A stretch of DNA of 64,000 bases from assembly GCA_013141065.1 (NCBI GenBank), contig JABFRR010000008.1:62001-126000 (forward strand), in the 5' to 3' direction. Numbering within the stretch: the first letter of the stretch is position 1; every line of letters starts with the position of its first letter. Made by a program: the position numbers and the translations under genes. This document shows positions 1-9,072 of this stretch, one piece after another. Under the pieces are notes generated by a model. That model had not been told where the DNA came from. It ran no database searches and saw nothing but the letters and a program-made list of their open reading frames with translations. This stretch comes from Bacteriovoracaceae bacterium. GTDB taxonomy: Bacteria; Bdellovibrionota; Bacteriovoracia; Bacteriovoracales; Bacteriovoracaceae.

Positions 1-840
1 TTGATCCTTAACACAGGCTCCTACTTTTGGATCAACTATATCAAACGGAACATCAATACCGATATCACAATTGGCTCCAGATAAATAAGTATCCAGACGG
101 CATTGTGGATTAGGGTGTTTATAAAGTGTAACACTCACCTTAGTGGGATCATTTAACAATAAGCTTGGGTCCGGAGTGCCTTTTACCATCGAGGCAAAAA
201 CTTTGCTTACTGCCAATCCCGCGAGAACGGTACGAGTGCAGGCCGTATCTCGACATTTATTCATAGCTGCAGATAATTCAGTCGCATCGGAATCAATTTC
301 ATAACTTTTTGTATCTGGATAGTTTTGAAAAATTATTGGAAGACACTTGGTTGTTGCAAAGTAATCTGCTTGTCCTTCTGCAGACGACCATCCACGTAGT
401 CCAGAAGTCCCCCTGAAAATTTTCGGAGCGCCTCCCAGATGGTGGCCAACTTCATGACAGAGAATTAATGCAAAACCATCTTTCGTCATTTCCGGATGTC
501 TCGCTAAACCTCCGTGAACAACGATCACTGGATTGTTAATGTCATCTCTTGTGGCAAAAGCATCGACAGTTCCATCGGCCCACTTGCGTTCAAATATGAG
601 TTCTTTATTCATTCGTCTTTTTATTTCTAAACTCATGAGTGCATGCACTCTATCGATAGTTTGGTTAAAATCATATTCTGATAAACCACTTGCTGATTTC
701 ACTCCCGCTTCATATTTTATTTTACTCATTGGAAAACAAACAGCATCGTCTCGCTTGTAATTTGCAGCATGACTAGTAAAACTTACGATTGTCAAAAATC
801 CAGTAAATGCCAATAGTATGTTCTTCATTATGTTTTCCAT
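1..840 (-). CDS. secreted zinc metallopeptidase-like protein, C-terminus cut by window edge
   Basis: The reading frame is open from 840 down to base 1, giving 280 visible residues; the stop lies outside the window. The N-terminus (MENIMKNILLAF, then a hydrophobic stretch ending near SHA) looks like a signal peptide, so the protein is probably exported. Residues 129-133 read HEVGH, a zinc-binding HExxH, followed by E155 and D159 in an EGQAD segment. This matches the gluzincin pattern, in which a downstream Glu is the third ligand. The start at 840 is preferred because AGAGG sits five bases upstream; the alternative ATG at 828 has no good site. The exact peptidase family (M48-like or other) cannot be assigned from the visible part. 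It is divergent from the secreted protein at 1052. Confidence 0.75.
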   Translation of the reverse strand, partial: MENIMKNILLAFTGFLTIVSFTSHAANYKRDDAVCFPMSKIKYEAGVKSASGLSEYDFNQTIDRVHALMSLEIKRRMNKELIFERKWADGTVDAFATRDDINNPVIVVHGGLARHPEMTKDGFALILCHEVGHHLGGAPKIFRGTSGLRGWSSAEGQADYFATTKCLPIIFQNYPDTKSYEIDSDATELSAAMNKCRDTACTRTVLAGLAVSKVFASMVKGTPDPSLLLNDPTKVSVTLYKHPNPQCRLDTYLSGANCDIGIDVPFDIVDPKVGACVKDQ

Positions 841-923
841 TGTTACCTCTTTATAACTTAATCTCATATTCTAATGAGTTTGTATTCTTTTACATCATTA
901 CCAAGAGGGTCATAATAATTACA

Positions 924-935
924 TGATTCAAATCA
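924..935. promoter_or_regulatory. FNR/CRP-like palindrome in a divergent intergenic region
   Basis: TGATTCAAATCA is a TGAT-N4-ATCA palindrome, the half-site spacing of FNR-type regulators. It lies between the divergent genes starting at 840 and 1052. A TATTAA at 958-963 could be a -10 element, which would put the palindrome centre near -40. The rest of 841-1051 shows nothing else clear. The site is inferred from shape alone, and short palindromes arise by chance in AT-rich DNA. Confidence 0.3.
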
Positions 936-1051
936 TCTAAATATTTGTTAACTATGGTATTAAAAGCTGTCCTAGATCAGTTCCACCTCGTCTCTCCAGG
1001 ACTAAAACTATATCCGTAAGGTAATCATAAACGGACAACTTTGGAGGATAT

Positions 1052-1777
1052 ATGAAAAATTTAAAACACACTCTTGCTGCTTTAGCTCTTCTACCATCAC
1101 TATCATTTGCTGGTGCAGTAATGCAATCATCATCGGTTCCAGTTAACCATGTATTTACTCCCGCTGGTTTTGATAGCAATGACAGTGTTGAGTTAGTTGT
1201 TACTGGGTATTTACCAAACTTATGCTTTAAAGCGCCTCAGTCACAAGTGTATATTAAAGATGGTAAAATTAATGTTTCGGTAAAAGCTAATAAAAATCAA
1301 AATGGTCTTGGGTTTTGTGCAGATGTTATTGTTCCATTCATTGAACATATTAAAGTTGGAGTTCTTGATAAGGGAAAATATGAAATCGTAGTTAACGAAA
1401 ATACATCTTGGGCAAAAAGAAGCAGCATTGCCATTTTAGAAGCAAGTAGTAATTCGATTGATGAAGTCATTTATGCAGATGTTGATGATGTTGTAAGAGA
1501 AGATGAAGGTTCTAGAAAAGTTTTATTAAAAGGATATAATCCAAGTGACTGTTTTGAATTAAAAGAAATTGTTGTTTTGGATAACGGTGTTGATACCTAT
1601 TCGATTCTTCCTAAAATGAAACAAGTAAGAGCTTTTTGTCCGAAAAAAATGATTCCATTTACTTATGAAATGGACGTTCCAGAAAAACTAGTTGCTGATA
1701 AAGTTTTATTACATGTGCGTGTTATGGATGGTCGAGCAGTAAATACCATCTTTAATAATAAGCCACTAATGGAATAA
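1052..1777 (+). CDS. secreted two-repeat protein of unknown function
   Basis: A 241-residue protein with a clear signal peptide (MKNLKHTLAALALLPSLSFA) and GGAGG four bases before the ATG. The mature part contains two related copies, roughly residues 45-110 and 150-225. Each begins V-L-x-GY-x-P-x-x-CF, continues with a V/I-rich strand region, and has a second cysteine before a PF pair (FCADVIVPF and FCPKKMIPF). The four cysteines are in equivalent positions, so each copy probably holds one disulphide after export. No known family is recognised. It is a single gene with its own strong terminator at 1808-1845; the divergent neighbour is the protease-like gene. An adhesion or envelope role is only a guess. 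Confidence 0.8.
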   Translation: MKNLKHTLAALALLPSLSFAGAVMQSSSVPVNHVFTPAGFDSNDSVELVVTGYLPNLCFKAPQSQVYIKDGKINVSVKANKNQNGLGFCADVIVPFIEHIKVGVLDKGKYEIVVNENTSWAKRSSIAILEASSNSIDEVIYADVDDVVREDEGSRKVLLKGYNPSDCFELKEIVVLDNGVDTYSILPKMKQVRAFCPKKMIPFTYEMDVPEKLVADKVLLHVRVMDGRAVNTIFNNKPLME

Positions 1778-1807
1778 TCCTTATTAATTAGCTTGGTTTT
1801 CCCCCCG

Positions 1808-1845
1808 AATGAATGCAGAGACTTGGTCTCTGCATTCATTGTTTT
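1808..1845 (+). terminator. intrinsic terminator
   Basis: A perfect 15-bp inverted repeat, AATGAATGCAGAGAC and its complement, with a 3-base TTG loop, is followed by GTTTT. It lies 30 bases after the stop of the two-repeat secreted protein. The rest of 1846-2011 shows no clear feature. Confidence 0.88.
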
Positions 1846-2011
1846 AAAGTAAATTTACTTTTAATTATCAACTACTCGGTATTACATTCGTCACTGTCAA
1901 AATTTTCAACACTCTCTAAAAATTGGTCAATTTTTAGCCAGCTAATCAAGGACTTAATCCACTAATTTTGGCCCGAAGCCTGCACTTACTATTCGTAAGC
2001 GGGGGCTTAAA

Positions 2012-2563
2012 ATGAAAACAACAAAATTATTTATTATCGCACTTATCCTTTCACTTATTGCAACACCTGTAATGCCAAAGAGTTTCTCGAAAGCTGAAGT
2101 GGCCAGATACAATGTGGATGTTATCTCTAAAATGATCAAGGTAGTTCAGCCTGATTTAAAATTGAGTAAGCGTAGACAAATTGCTTTAGAACTTTATAAG
2201 TCATCTAAAAAATTCGCTGTCGATCCTAAGATCATGGTGGCCATCATTGCAACTGAAAGCAATTTCAATAATGATGCAGTTTCATCTACTGGGGACTTAT
2301 CACTGGCCCAAATTAATACCAAAGTATGGGATATTGAATTTAAGAGATTAGGCTTATCAAAAATCAATATTAAAAGATTGAAAAAAGATGAAGCATACGC
2401 ACTTAACAGAATGGGTGCCATCCTCAGTATTTTAAAAGCACGTCATGCTAAAAAAGACAATAAATGGTATGCGACTTACCACTCAAAAACAAAAAAACAT
2501 AAAGATGTTTATGTTAAGAAAGTTCAAAATCATTTGAGATCTATCGCTGCGACTTCTCTATAA
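2012..2563 (+). CDS. small exported lytic transglycosylase (SLT domain)
   Basis: A 183-residue protein with a signal peptide ending near VMPKS. The SLT/lysozyme-like fold signature is visible: ATESNF with catalytic Glu82, then G and LSLAQIN, then further on a Tyr-rich WYATYHS segment. Such enzymes cleave the MurNAc-GlcNAc bond of peptidoglycan to give 1,6-anhydro ends in the periplasm. A G-run (GGGGG) seven bases before the ATG supports the start. The last six bases overlap, tail to tail, the end of dapF. It is one of three SLT-domain proteins in the window, alongside those at 15685 and 58370; this one has only the catalytic domain. Confidence 0.85.
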   Translation: MKTTKLFIIALILSLIATPVMPKSFSKAEVARYNVDVISKMIKVVQPDLKLSKRRQIALELYKSSKKFAVDPKIMVAIIATESNFNNDAVSSTGDLSLAQINTKVWDIEFKRLGLSKINIKRLKKDEAYALNRMGAILSILKARHAKKDNKWYATYHSKTKKHKDVYVKKVQNHLRSIAATSL

Positions 2564-3364
2564 TTCGAGAGTGCCACTAAATATTTTATCCACTTTTCCA
2601 CAAAGATAGATCGAACTTAAGTCAGCTGAGAATTTTATGGCCAAACGTCCGCCGAGGGTTTCAAGAATAATTTCTTCAGACCATCCGTAAAAACGAGCTG
2701 CCGCCAAAGCTGTGGCCGTGGCACCTGTGCCACACGAGAGAGTTTCATTTTCAACACCGCGCTCATAAGTTCTCACTCGCAAATGTTTGGGGCCAATGAC
2801 CTCAAAGAAATTTGCATTTGAACCTTTAGTAAATCGTGAGTCATAACGAATGAGTTTACCTTTTTCGAAAACTGGATAATCCAATATTTGCGAGATTTCA
2901 AACACCGCATGAGGCACACCGGTATTCATATATAGACAATTTTTAGCTTTTAAATTTTCACAAAAATCAATGAGCTTGATTTTATCTACATCGTAGAGTT
3001 CAGACATTTTCAATTTGAAGCCATATTCTGAATCTAGACTGCATTCATAAAGACTGTTCATTGTTTCAAAAAGGTATAGTTCTTTTTGAATCGAAAGCAC
3101 TTCGTGGGCAAAAGCTGTAATGGCACGAGCTCCATTTCCACACATTTCAACTTCACCACCATCGGCATTTATATATCTCATTTTAAAATCAGCTTTATCA
3201 CTTTTTTCAAGCAATAAAACTCCATCGGCACCAATTCCTGTCTTTAACTGACAAAGCTTTGACCATAGATTTTTATCTTCAGCTTTGTAAAGATTTTGGC
3301 GGTTGTCGATAATGATAAAATCATTTCCAGTTGCATTGTATTTATCAAATAAGATTTTTTTCAT
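2558..3364 (-). CDS. dapF: diaminopimelate epimerase
   Basis: A 268-residue cytosolic enzyme converting LL- to meso-diaminopimelate for lysine and peptidoglycan synthesis. Diagnostic segments are the N-terminal KYNATGNDF, GIGADGVLLLE, the first catalytic cysteine in MCGNGAR (about residue 73) and the second in LSCGTGA (about residue 217). These are the two-Cys proton-transfer pair of the DapF family. The length matches the family (about 270). It stands alone on the minus strand, overlapping the end of the lytic transglycosylase by six bases. Confidence 0.97.
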   Translation of the reverse strand: MKKILFDKYNATGNDFIIIDNRQNLYKAEDKNLWSKLCQLKTGIGADGVLLLEKSDKADFKMRYINADGGEVEMCGNGARAITAFAHEVLSIQKELYLFETMNSLYECSLDSEYGFKLKMSELYDVDKIKLIDFCENLKAKNCLYMNTGVPHAVFEISQILDYPVFEKGKLIRYDSRFTKGSNANFFEVIGPKHLRVRTYERGVENETLSCGTGATATALAAARFYGWSEEIILETLGGRLAIKFSADLSSIYLCGKVDKIFSGTLEL

Positions 3365-3530
3365 AGCACTACATTAATATCCTGGAACCATTTTGTAAAA
3401 GAAGTATCTTTTTGACTCCAAATTGTCCCAAAAAGTGTCAATTCGGTTCTAAATTTGATCATAAAGATTGGCATTCACTTTGCTTTGATAAACATGCCGG
3501 TGTTCACTGGCTTTTTTCTGAGGGGGAAAA

Positions 3531-4826
3531 ATGAATTTTTCAAAAATCATGCTCATGTCATTATTAGTTGTTTCAAATGCACTGATCGCCCAAGATAGAA
3601 TTGGCTGGGGAAATCAACCTGGTGCAGGTCCTGGTAGAGATCCAGGTCAAGGCAGTCGCCCCGTCGAGCCCCGACCACCAAGAGACCAATTCGATCCATT
3701 TGATCCAAGGGATCCATGGGAAGATCAAAGAGAGGATCAAAGAGAGGATCAAAGAGATATTGAATTTCAAGTGAACCGGTATTTTCAAGGTCAAGAAAGA
3801 TTAGATCTTTTATCAGATTATTATATCAAGACTCAACTTGAGAGAAAAAAAATTAAAGAAGTTATTATTACTGCTTCAACAGAACGTGGCCTTGGAACTG
3901 CTCAATTACTCGCCAACGGACAAGCCCTAGAATCAGCAAAAACTGTAGCGAGACAAATAGCCCAGTACACATTTAGAGTTGATCAATTTGGAAATACTGT
4001 TGGTCAAAATTTGCGATCACTTGAACTTAAAATGCAAGGAAAGTTTTATGTTGAAAAAGCTGTCTTCGTTATTGCTAAGAATAACGGTCCTATCGGTCCT
4101 GGCCCTGGCCATCCACCAGTTCCGCAATTTGAAGTTGTCAGACAACAACTCAATGAAACCATCCAGGGCGAAGGTGGATTGCATCTTTTTAGAATGTTTA
4201 ACTTAGGAGCTGAAAGGCAAGGTCAAACCGTTAGAAGAGTCACTGTACTTGCAAGATCACAACGAGGAAGCGCACAAGCCCAACTATTAATTAATGATCA
4301 AAATAGTGGCCAGGCTCAGCTTATCGGAATGGGTTCAACTCGCTTAACATTTGATCTCTATGCTGGACAAAAAATTGGCCGCGAAATTCAAGGGCTCAGA
4401 CTCTATTTTAGAGGAAATGTTGTTATAGAAGAAGTTTCCCTTGAAATTGAAAAAAGTAACGGTGGGCAATTTCCAGGACCTGCTCCAATTGAAAGAAGAA
4501 TCGAGCAAGTCATCAATCAAAGATTGTATGATACAAGCGGAGTGAACTTGACTGCTTTAATGAGAATTGAAAGAAGACATGAAGATCGTATTGTTGATTC
4601 TGTTGAATTAGTTTTGAGAAATAGTGATTACGGAGCTCGCTTAAAATTATGCCAACAAGTAGCTGGTCAATACCAAACATTAAACTGTGGAGCAATTTCA
4701 ACTCTCAGTCCAGGTGCTCAAATCGTAAGACTAACATCGGTGAATTACGCAAAACTTTCAGAAATTAGTTTATCAGTAAGAATGGGAATGATCGACATCG
4801 AAAGAATCATTGTCAACCTCAGATAA
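3531..4826 (+). CDS. secreted three-repeat beta-rich protein with Gly/Pro/Arg linker
   Basis: A 431-residue protein with a signal peptide ending near IAQD, then a low-complexity Gly-Pro-Arg-Asp linker (about residues 25-75). The linker includes three EDQR units encoded by a repeated 12-base unit near 3719-3756. Three tandem copies of one domain of about 115 residues follow (about 78-185, 200-312, 325-431). Each has a conserved order: an N-terminal Q/L-rich strand, ERKKIKEVIITA-like or QTVRRVTVLA-like strand, an AQLL-type segment, then a final strand such as YVEKAVFVIAK, VIEEVSLEIEK or MIDIERIIVN. The copies look like repeated beta-sandwich units, but no family is recognised. A surface or matrix role is inferred from export and the repeats only. 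Confidence 0.78.
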   Translation: MNFSKIMLMSLLVVSNALIAQDRIGWGNQPGAGPGRDPGQGSRPVEPRPPRDQFDPFDPRDPWEDQREDQREDQRDIEFQVNRYFQGQERLDLLSDYYIKTQLERKKIKEVIITASTERGLGTAQLLANGQALESAKTVARQIAQYTFRVDQFGNTVGQNLRSLELKMQGKFYVEKAVFVIAKNNGPIGPGPGHPPVPQFEVVRQQLNETIQGEGGLHLFRMFNLGAERQGQTVRRVTVLARSQRGSAQAQLLINDQNSGQAQLIGMGSTRLTFDLYAGQKIGREIQGLRLYFRGNVVIEEVSLEIEKSNGGQFPGPAPIERRIEQVINQRLYDTSGVNLTALMRIERRHEDRIVDSVELVLRNSDYGARLKLCQQVAGQYQTLNCGAISTLSPGAQIVRLTSVNYAKLSEISLSVRMGMIDIERIIVNLR

Positions 4827-4859
4827 TCATTTCCATTTTACTCTCTGCACACGTCTATG

Positions 4860-4893
4860 AAAGGGCCCTTTAAAACAAGAGGGCCCTTTTCCT
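4860..4893 (+). terminator. intrinsic terminator between convergent genes
   Basis: AAAGGGCCCT (4860-4869) pairs with AGGGCCCTTT (4880-4889), then T-rich sequence. It lies between the convergent ends of the three-repeat protein and the minus-strand barrel protein and may serve both, though the T-tract favours the plus strand. Confidence 0.82.
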
Positions 4894-4895
4894 TT

Positions 4896-5456
4896 TTAGA
4901 ATTTTATATTCATACCAAGTGAAGGCTGTAATTCATAATCTTTTAAATTTGGATCATCAGTAGGAGTATGTGTTGCGGTTAAGTCAGCCGAAAGTGAAAA
5001 ATACTGCATAATTTTAATATCTAACCCAAGACCAACATAAGGTTGAACTTTGCTCACCGTAGTTTTTGTTGTTGTTAAATTATTTACAGTTTTCGTCTGA
5101 ACGTTTTGTCTACCCTGTGCACCACCTCTTATGTAAGACGAGAAAAAAGGGCCTAAATCAAAGCTGCCTCTTAGTCCCAAGCGTGCTTTGTCTTCGACAT
5201 CTTTATAAGTTGTAGCATTTGTCACATCATTACTCGTATCTTGACCACGAGTGATCTCTGCTTCTGCAGAAGCAATCGGTAATTTATATACCGCTCTCAA
5301 GCCAAAAATAGCTCGGGTTTTCATTTGCACACTAGGTTGAAATTTTTGTACTCGCTCTACCCCTATGATTGGTGAAATACTCAAGTTTTCGTTTGAACTG
5401 GCTGCAAAGGCAGGTAGTGATAGTATTAAAAATAAATTTAAAAACAAAATTTTCAT
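4896..5456 (-). CDS. outer-membrane beta-barrel-like protein
   Basis: 186 residues beginning MKILFLNLFLILSLPAFAA, a clear signal peptide. AGGAG four bases upstream (5461-5465) fixes this start; a longer frame to 5495 would overlap the upstream gene and place the signal peptide internally. The mature part alternates hydrophobic and polar residues in short strands (for example YVGLGLDIKIMQYFSLSADL), and ends in a strand with a terminal Phe (LGMNIKF), typical of Gram-negative barrel proteins recognised by the BAM complex. The stop codon of the upstream glycosyltransferase-like gene is part of the ribosome-binding site, so the two are translationally linked. The function is unknown. Confidence 0.7.
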   Translation of the reverse strand: MKILFLNLFLILSLPAFAASSNENLSISPIIGVERVQKFQPSVQMKTRAIFGLRAVYKLPIASAEAEITRGQDTSNDVTNATTYKDVEDKARLGLRGSFDLGPFFSSYIRGGAQGRQNVQTKTVNNLTTTKTTVSKVQPYVGLGLDIKIMQYFSLSADLTATHTPTDDPNLKDYELQPSLGMNIKF

Positions 5457-5463
5457 AAAACTC

Positions 5464-6459
5464 CTATAATTTGAAATTGAAATGAATTTGATCAACCACT
5501 TGATTGATGTCCTTCATTTCTCTCACCTCATCCAAAACATGGTGTTCAATAATACCATCTGGTCCTAAAAAAATTCGTTGAGGTTTAAATTTAAAAAAAT
5601 CGTATTGAGGCAAATGAGTTTTTTTATCCAGTAATGTTAAAGAATCAACTCCAATGTAGTTACAAACGCCCTCTGCCCATAAATTATTTGTCACAATTCC
5701 TTTTACTTTTGAAAACAAATAAATCATCTCTTTAATATTTGATCCACGTTGAATAAAAAGGTCATTATGTCCTAAATCGATACTGGCAAATAAATCTGAG
5801 ATAATATTTTCGTCGAACTGACTCCAGATTATAAATTTTTGTTTCTGAAAACTATCAAAAAATATTTTCCATAACTCTATCTGCGCTGAAGTGTTGATAA
5901 AATTATCAAGCATTATCATGATAAATTTAGGTGGCTCAGGTTCTTTGAACAACTTTTCGATAGTATCAATCGATTGCCCCGTTTCTTTAGTTTTTGAAAT
6001 ACGAATATCTTGCATTGGCTTATTTAAATAAAGCTCCAAAAGCTTCATCGACTGTTTTTCGATTGATAAAGAGACTGGGAGAGGATATTTTTTTGTTAAA
6101 AAAACTTTATTCCATTTAACTTCAAACCCTACTCTTTCAACTGCTCTAAAATTAAATCCCATAAATGCAGAATTAAAAGAATTTTCTAAGTCAAAAAATA
6201 AATCAATATTAAATATTGCATTCATATTGGCACAAAAATGATGTGTTTCAATTAGGCTTTTTTTAACTACAGGTCTTTCATAAACCTTAACCTTAAATGG
6301 CAAAAAGCTTAGGGCCAGTGAACAATTATCTTCCACAATAATATTAATTTCTGCTTTGGGAAATTCTTCACTAATAGTGACAATAAATGGAAAACAGCCA
6401 ATAATTTCCAATTCTGTACGAGGACATTTAATGAGTATTTTTTTTATTTCCGTTTCCAT
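5464..6459 (-). CDS. GT9-like (heptosyltransferase-family) glycosyltransferase
   Basis: A 331-residue soluble protein with the layout of ADP-heptose:LPS heptosyltransferase-type GT-B enzymes. The N-terminal half holds KILIKCPRTELEIIG and a D-L-F-F-D-L-E-N-S-F-N-S-A-F segment, then RAVERVGF, equivalent to the conserved alignment of GT9 N-domains. The C-terminal half has IQRGSNIKEMIYLFSKVKG then VTNNLW, the usual place of the nucleotide-sugar site with a residue triplet before the final helices. The typical D-x-G-x-x-H motif is not obvious, so activity or substrate is uncertain. It overlaps the DUF309 gene upstream by 16 bases and feeds into the barrel-protein gene downstream. Confidence 0.55.
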   Translation of the reverse strand: METEIKKILIKCPRTELEIIGCFPFIVTISEEFPKAEINIIVEDNCSLALSFLPFKVKVYERPVVKKSLIETHHFCANMNAIFNIDLFFDLENSFNSAFMGFNFRAVERVGFEVKWNKVFLTKKYPLPVSLSIEKQSMKLLELYLNKPMQDIRISKTKETGQSIDTIEKLFKEPEPPKFIMIMLDNFINTSAQIELWKIFFDSFQKQKFIIWSQFDENIISDLFASIDLGHNDLFIQRGSNIKEMIYLFSKVKGIVTNNLWAEGVCNYIGVDSLTLLDKKTHLPQYDFFKFKPQRIFLGPDGIIEHHVLDEVREMKDINQVVDQIHFNFKL

Positions 6460-6845
6460 AGGCTTGGATCCTTAAATCTAAAATCATATAATTTTTTAAA
6501 ATCGCTTAATTGTGATTCTGCTGGTACGGCCCTTACAAGGGATTTTAACTCTTCCCAGGAAAGTTCAGATTGGAGAAGTTCACTTTCAATATTAAATTGT
6601 TCTGTACGCTCAAATTTTTGCTTAGCCTTAAAGATTAGTCCTCTGGCACCCACTAAATTTCCTTCGCGATAATGAATCATCGCCGCAGCCACCTGAATCA
6701 CTGCCCAATAGACATTTCGCAAAGGGCCTGGCTCTTCAAGCCAATGATGTTCCAAGTCTTCATGGCATTCCCAATATTTCTGAGCGTTATAAAGTAAAAT
6801 GCCCTCTTCCATGATTGCCAAATGCTCCAGTTCAAATTGACTCAT
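6444..6845 (-). CDS. DUF309 family protein
   Basis: A 133-residue helical protein. The DUF309 signature is plain: a short N-terminal helix, YNAQKYWECHEDLEHHW, then VYWAVIQVAAAMIHYREGN and a GARGLIFKAKQKF helix. The conserved His and Glu residues in the first motif suggest a metal or ligand site, but the biochemical role of the family is not established. It is the first gene of the minus-strand operon that continues into the GT9-like gene (16-base overlap), and it is divergent from the aminotransferase at 6917 with only about 70 bases between. Confidence 0.8.
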   Translation of the reverse strand: MSQFELEHLAIMEEGILLYNAQKYWECHEDLEHHWLEEPGPLRNVYWAVIQVAAAMIHYREGNLVGARGLIFKAKQKFERTEQFNIESELLQSELSWEELKSLVRAVPAESQLSDFKKLYDFRFKDPSLWKRK

Positions 6846-6916
6846 TTTTTGCCTGCATGAAAGAAAGTTGGTATCTTCATAGTTCTCTATTCTACATTTT
6901 AAAAGGAAAAATTGTT

Positions 6917-8065
6917 ATGTCGGAAATTTCTGATCAAATTCAAACTCTAGTACCTGACTATGTTCGTTATCTACAGGTTTATCAAGCGGGTAAACCAATT
7001 GACGAGTTAACTCGCGAACGTGGACTGACCAAAATTTCGAAATTAGCAAGCAATGAAAACCCTTTAGGGCCATCTCCTTATGCCATTAAAGCAATGACTA
7101 ATGCCCTCTGGGATGTTCATCGCTATCCTGACATGAATGCTTATATGCTTAAAAGTTCCCTAGGAAAGCTCTATAAACTTAAAAATGAGAATATTATTCT
7201 AGGGAACGGATCTGAAGGGATAATGGCTTATATTGCCAGAGCTTTCATACAACCTGGGCAAGAAGTTTTAACAAGCCAAAACTCTTTTATAGGTTTTAGT
7301 ATCATTGCCAGAAGTGTAGGCGCATTACTAAAAACCGTTCCCTTGACTGCTGATTACCGTTTTGATGTGCTGGCTTTAGCAAAAAGTATTACCAAAAAAA
7401 CGAAAGTCATCTACATCTGTAATCCCAACAATCCAACGGGAACTTACATCAATAAAAAAGAATTTGATTTTCTTATGTCTCACGTTCCTGATCACGTTTT
7501 AGTTATTTTAGATGAAGCATATTTTGAATACGCTGTGGGAAAAGATGATTATCCAAATTCTATGGATTATCGATATGACAACGTCATTACTTTGAGAACT
7601 TTCTCTAAAGCATATGGTTTATCAGGCATTAGAATCGGATACGGTTTTGGACATGAAGACCTTATTTCAAATCTTACAAAAGTTAAGCTTCCATTCGAAC
7701 CTGGAACTATCGCTCAAATGGGCGCCGCTGGTGCCATACATGACAAGCCACATTTAAAAAGAACTATTTCAAACAATCAAAGACGCTATGTCGAAACTTT
7801 TGATTTTTTAACTCGACATGAATTTAATCCTATAAAGTCTGTGGCAAACTTTATAGCTTTTAAAACTGGATCAGAAGAAGCCTCTCGTTACATGTTTGAA
7901 CACTTGCTTGATCAAGGTGTAATTATTCGTCAACTTAAGGCCAATGAAATGCCTGACTACGTCCGTGTTTCACTAGGAACTAAAAGTGAAATGAGTCATT
8001 TTTTTAAAGCCATGGAATTTATTCTTCCAGAATATAACAAGCGTTATGGGAGACCCAAAATATGA
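6917..8065 (+). CDS. HisC-like class I/II aminotransferase, probably aromatic
   Basis: A 382-residue PLP-dependent enzyme of the HisC family. Signatures are SNENPLGPS near the N-terminus, NPNNPTGTY, DEAYFEY, and the PLP-lysine motif TFSKAYGLSGIRIGYGFG with Lys231. The start at 6917 has AAGGA upstream; a longer frame to 6815 runs into the divergent gene and is rejected. The next gene starts on its last four bases (ATGA overlap). Because the following genes degrade homogentisate, this paralogue is more likely a tyrosine/aromatic aminotransferase giving 4-hydroxyphenylpyruvate than a histidine biosynthetic enzyme; that is inference from context. No 4-hydroxyphenylpyruvate dioxygenase gene is in the window. 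Confidence 0.85.
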   Translation: MSEISDQIQTLVPDYVRYLQVYQAGKPIDELTRERGLTKISKLASNENPLGPSPYAIKAMTNALWDVHRYPDMNAYMLKSSLGKLYKLKNENIILGNGSEGIMAYIARAFIQPGQEVLTSQNSFIGFSIIARSVGALLKTVPLTADYRFDVLALAKSITKKTKVIYICNPNNPTGTYINKKEFDFLMSHVPDHVLVILDEAYFEYAVGKDDYPNSMDYRYDNVITLRTFSKAYGLSGIRIGYGFGHEDLISNLTKVKLPFEPGTIAQMGAAGAIHDKPHLKRTISNNQRRYVETFDFLTRHEFNPIKSVANFIAFKTGSEEASRYMFEHLLDQGVIIRQLKANEMPDYVRVSLGTKSEMSHFFKAMEFILPEYNKRYGRPKI

Positions 8066-9072
8066 AAATTGTCACTTACATTCATCATCACCAATATGGT
8101 TGTGATAAACGCCTGGGTATATTAATTGATGATCATAAAATACTTGATCCTAACTTAGTCTTTGCTTGTGACTTTGAACGAGAAGGCCGATTCAATCCAC
8201 GTGAAAGGGCTGATATTTATTGTCCAGCTTCACTCAATAAATTATTACGTACACGAGATAATCCTCACGAAATATTAAAAGAAGCTTGGGGACTCATGCT
8301 TTTTCTAGAAAAATGTGGAGACATGCAGCTACAAGACGGGACTGATTACATCATAGACTTAAAAGATAATGTCCGACTGACAACACCTTTAGATAAAATA
8401 GAAACTTATCGTGATTTTTTTGCTCATGAAAAACACGTGGCAACCGGATTTAAAAAACGCAACGAACCAATACCAGAAGCTTGGTATGAGTTGCCCGTTT
8501 ATTATAAAGGAGCTACTGCGGGATTTATTGGACCCAATGAAGAAATACTTTGGCCGTCTTATACCGACGTACTTGATTATGAATTAGAACTGGGAATGGT
8601 CATTGGTTTAGACGGAAAGAATATCAAAGAAAAATTTGCTCACAACCATATATTCGGCTTTACGATTTTGAATGATATTTCAGCTCGTGATATTCAACGA
8701 AAAGAAATGACAGTGAGGCTGGGGCCTGCCAAAGCTAAAGATTTTTGTTCAGTCATAGGCCCCGTTATTGTGACACCTGATGAGTTAAATACTTATGAAC
8801 CTAATTTGTTAATGACTGCAAAAATAAATGGAATTGAATGGTCTAGAGGAATGTCTGGAGACTCGCATTTTTCATGGGTTGAAATGATTGTTCATGCGGC
8901 CAAAGAAGAATGGCTTTTAGCAGGGGACTTTTTTGGTTCGGGCACAGTTGGCACAGGTTGTGGACTGGAATTAGATAAATGGATACAAGCTGGAGATATT
9001 GTTGAGTTGGAAATAGAAAAAATTGGTAAACTTACTAATCTTGTGGGGAATAAACGCAATGGAAAATTTTAA
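8062..9072 (+). CDS. fumarylacetoacetate hydrolase family protein
   Basis: A 336-residue enzyme of the FAH superfamily, which cleaves C-C bonds in the last step of tyrosine degradation to give fumarate and acetoacetate. The metal-binding and catalytic core is visible: DYELELGMVIG with the ligand acidic residues, ILNDISARDIQ, and the Lys-containing LGPAKAKDF. The C-terminal GTVGTGCGLE is also typical. The gene shares ATGA with the aminotransferase before it and overlaps the homogentisate dioxygenase start by 14 bases, so the three are one transcript. Strict substrate (fumarylacetoacetate versus related acylpyruvates) cannot be read from sequence, but the neighbours point to fumarylacetoacetate. 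Confidence 0.9.
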   Translation: MKIVTYIHHHQYGCDKRLGILIDDHKILDPNLVFACDFEREGRFNPRERADIYCPASLNKLLRTRDNPHEILKEAWGLMLFLEKCGDMQLQDGTDYIIDLKDNVRLTTPLDKIETYRDFFAHEKHVATGFKKRNEPIPEAWYELPVYYKGATAGFIGPNEEILWPSYTDVLDYELELGMVIGLDGKNIKEKFAHNHIFGFTILNDISARDIQRKEMTVRLGPAKAKDFCSVIGPVIVTPDELNTYEPNLLMTAKINGIEWSRGMSGDSHFSWVEMIVHAAKEEWLLAGDFFGSGTVGTGCGLELDKWIQAGDIVELEIEKIGKLTNLVGNKRNGKF

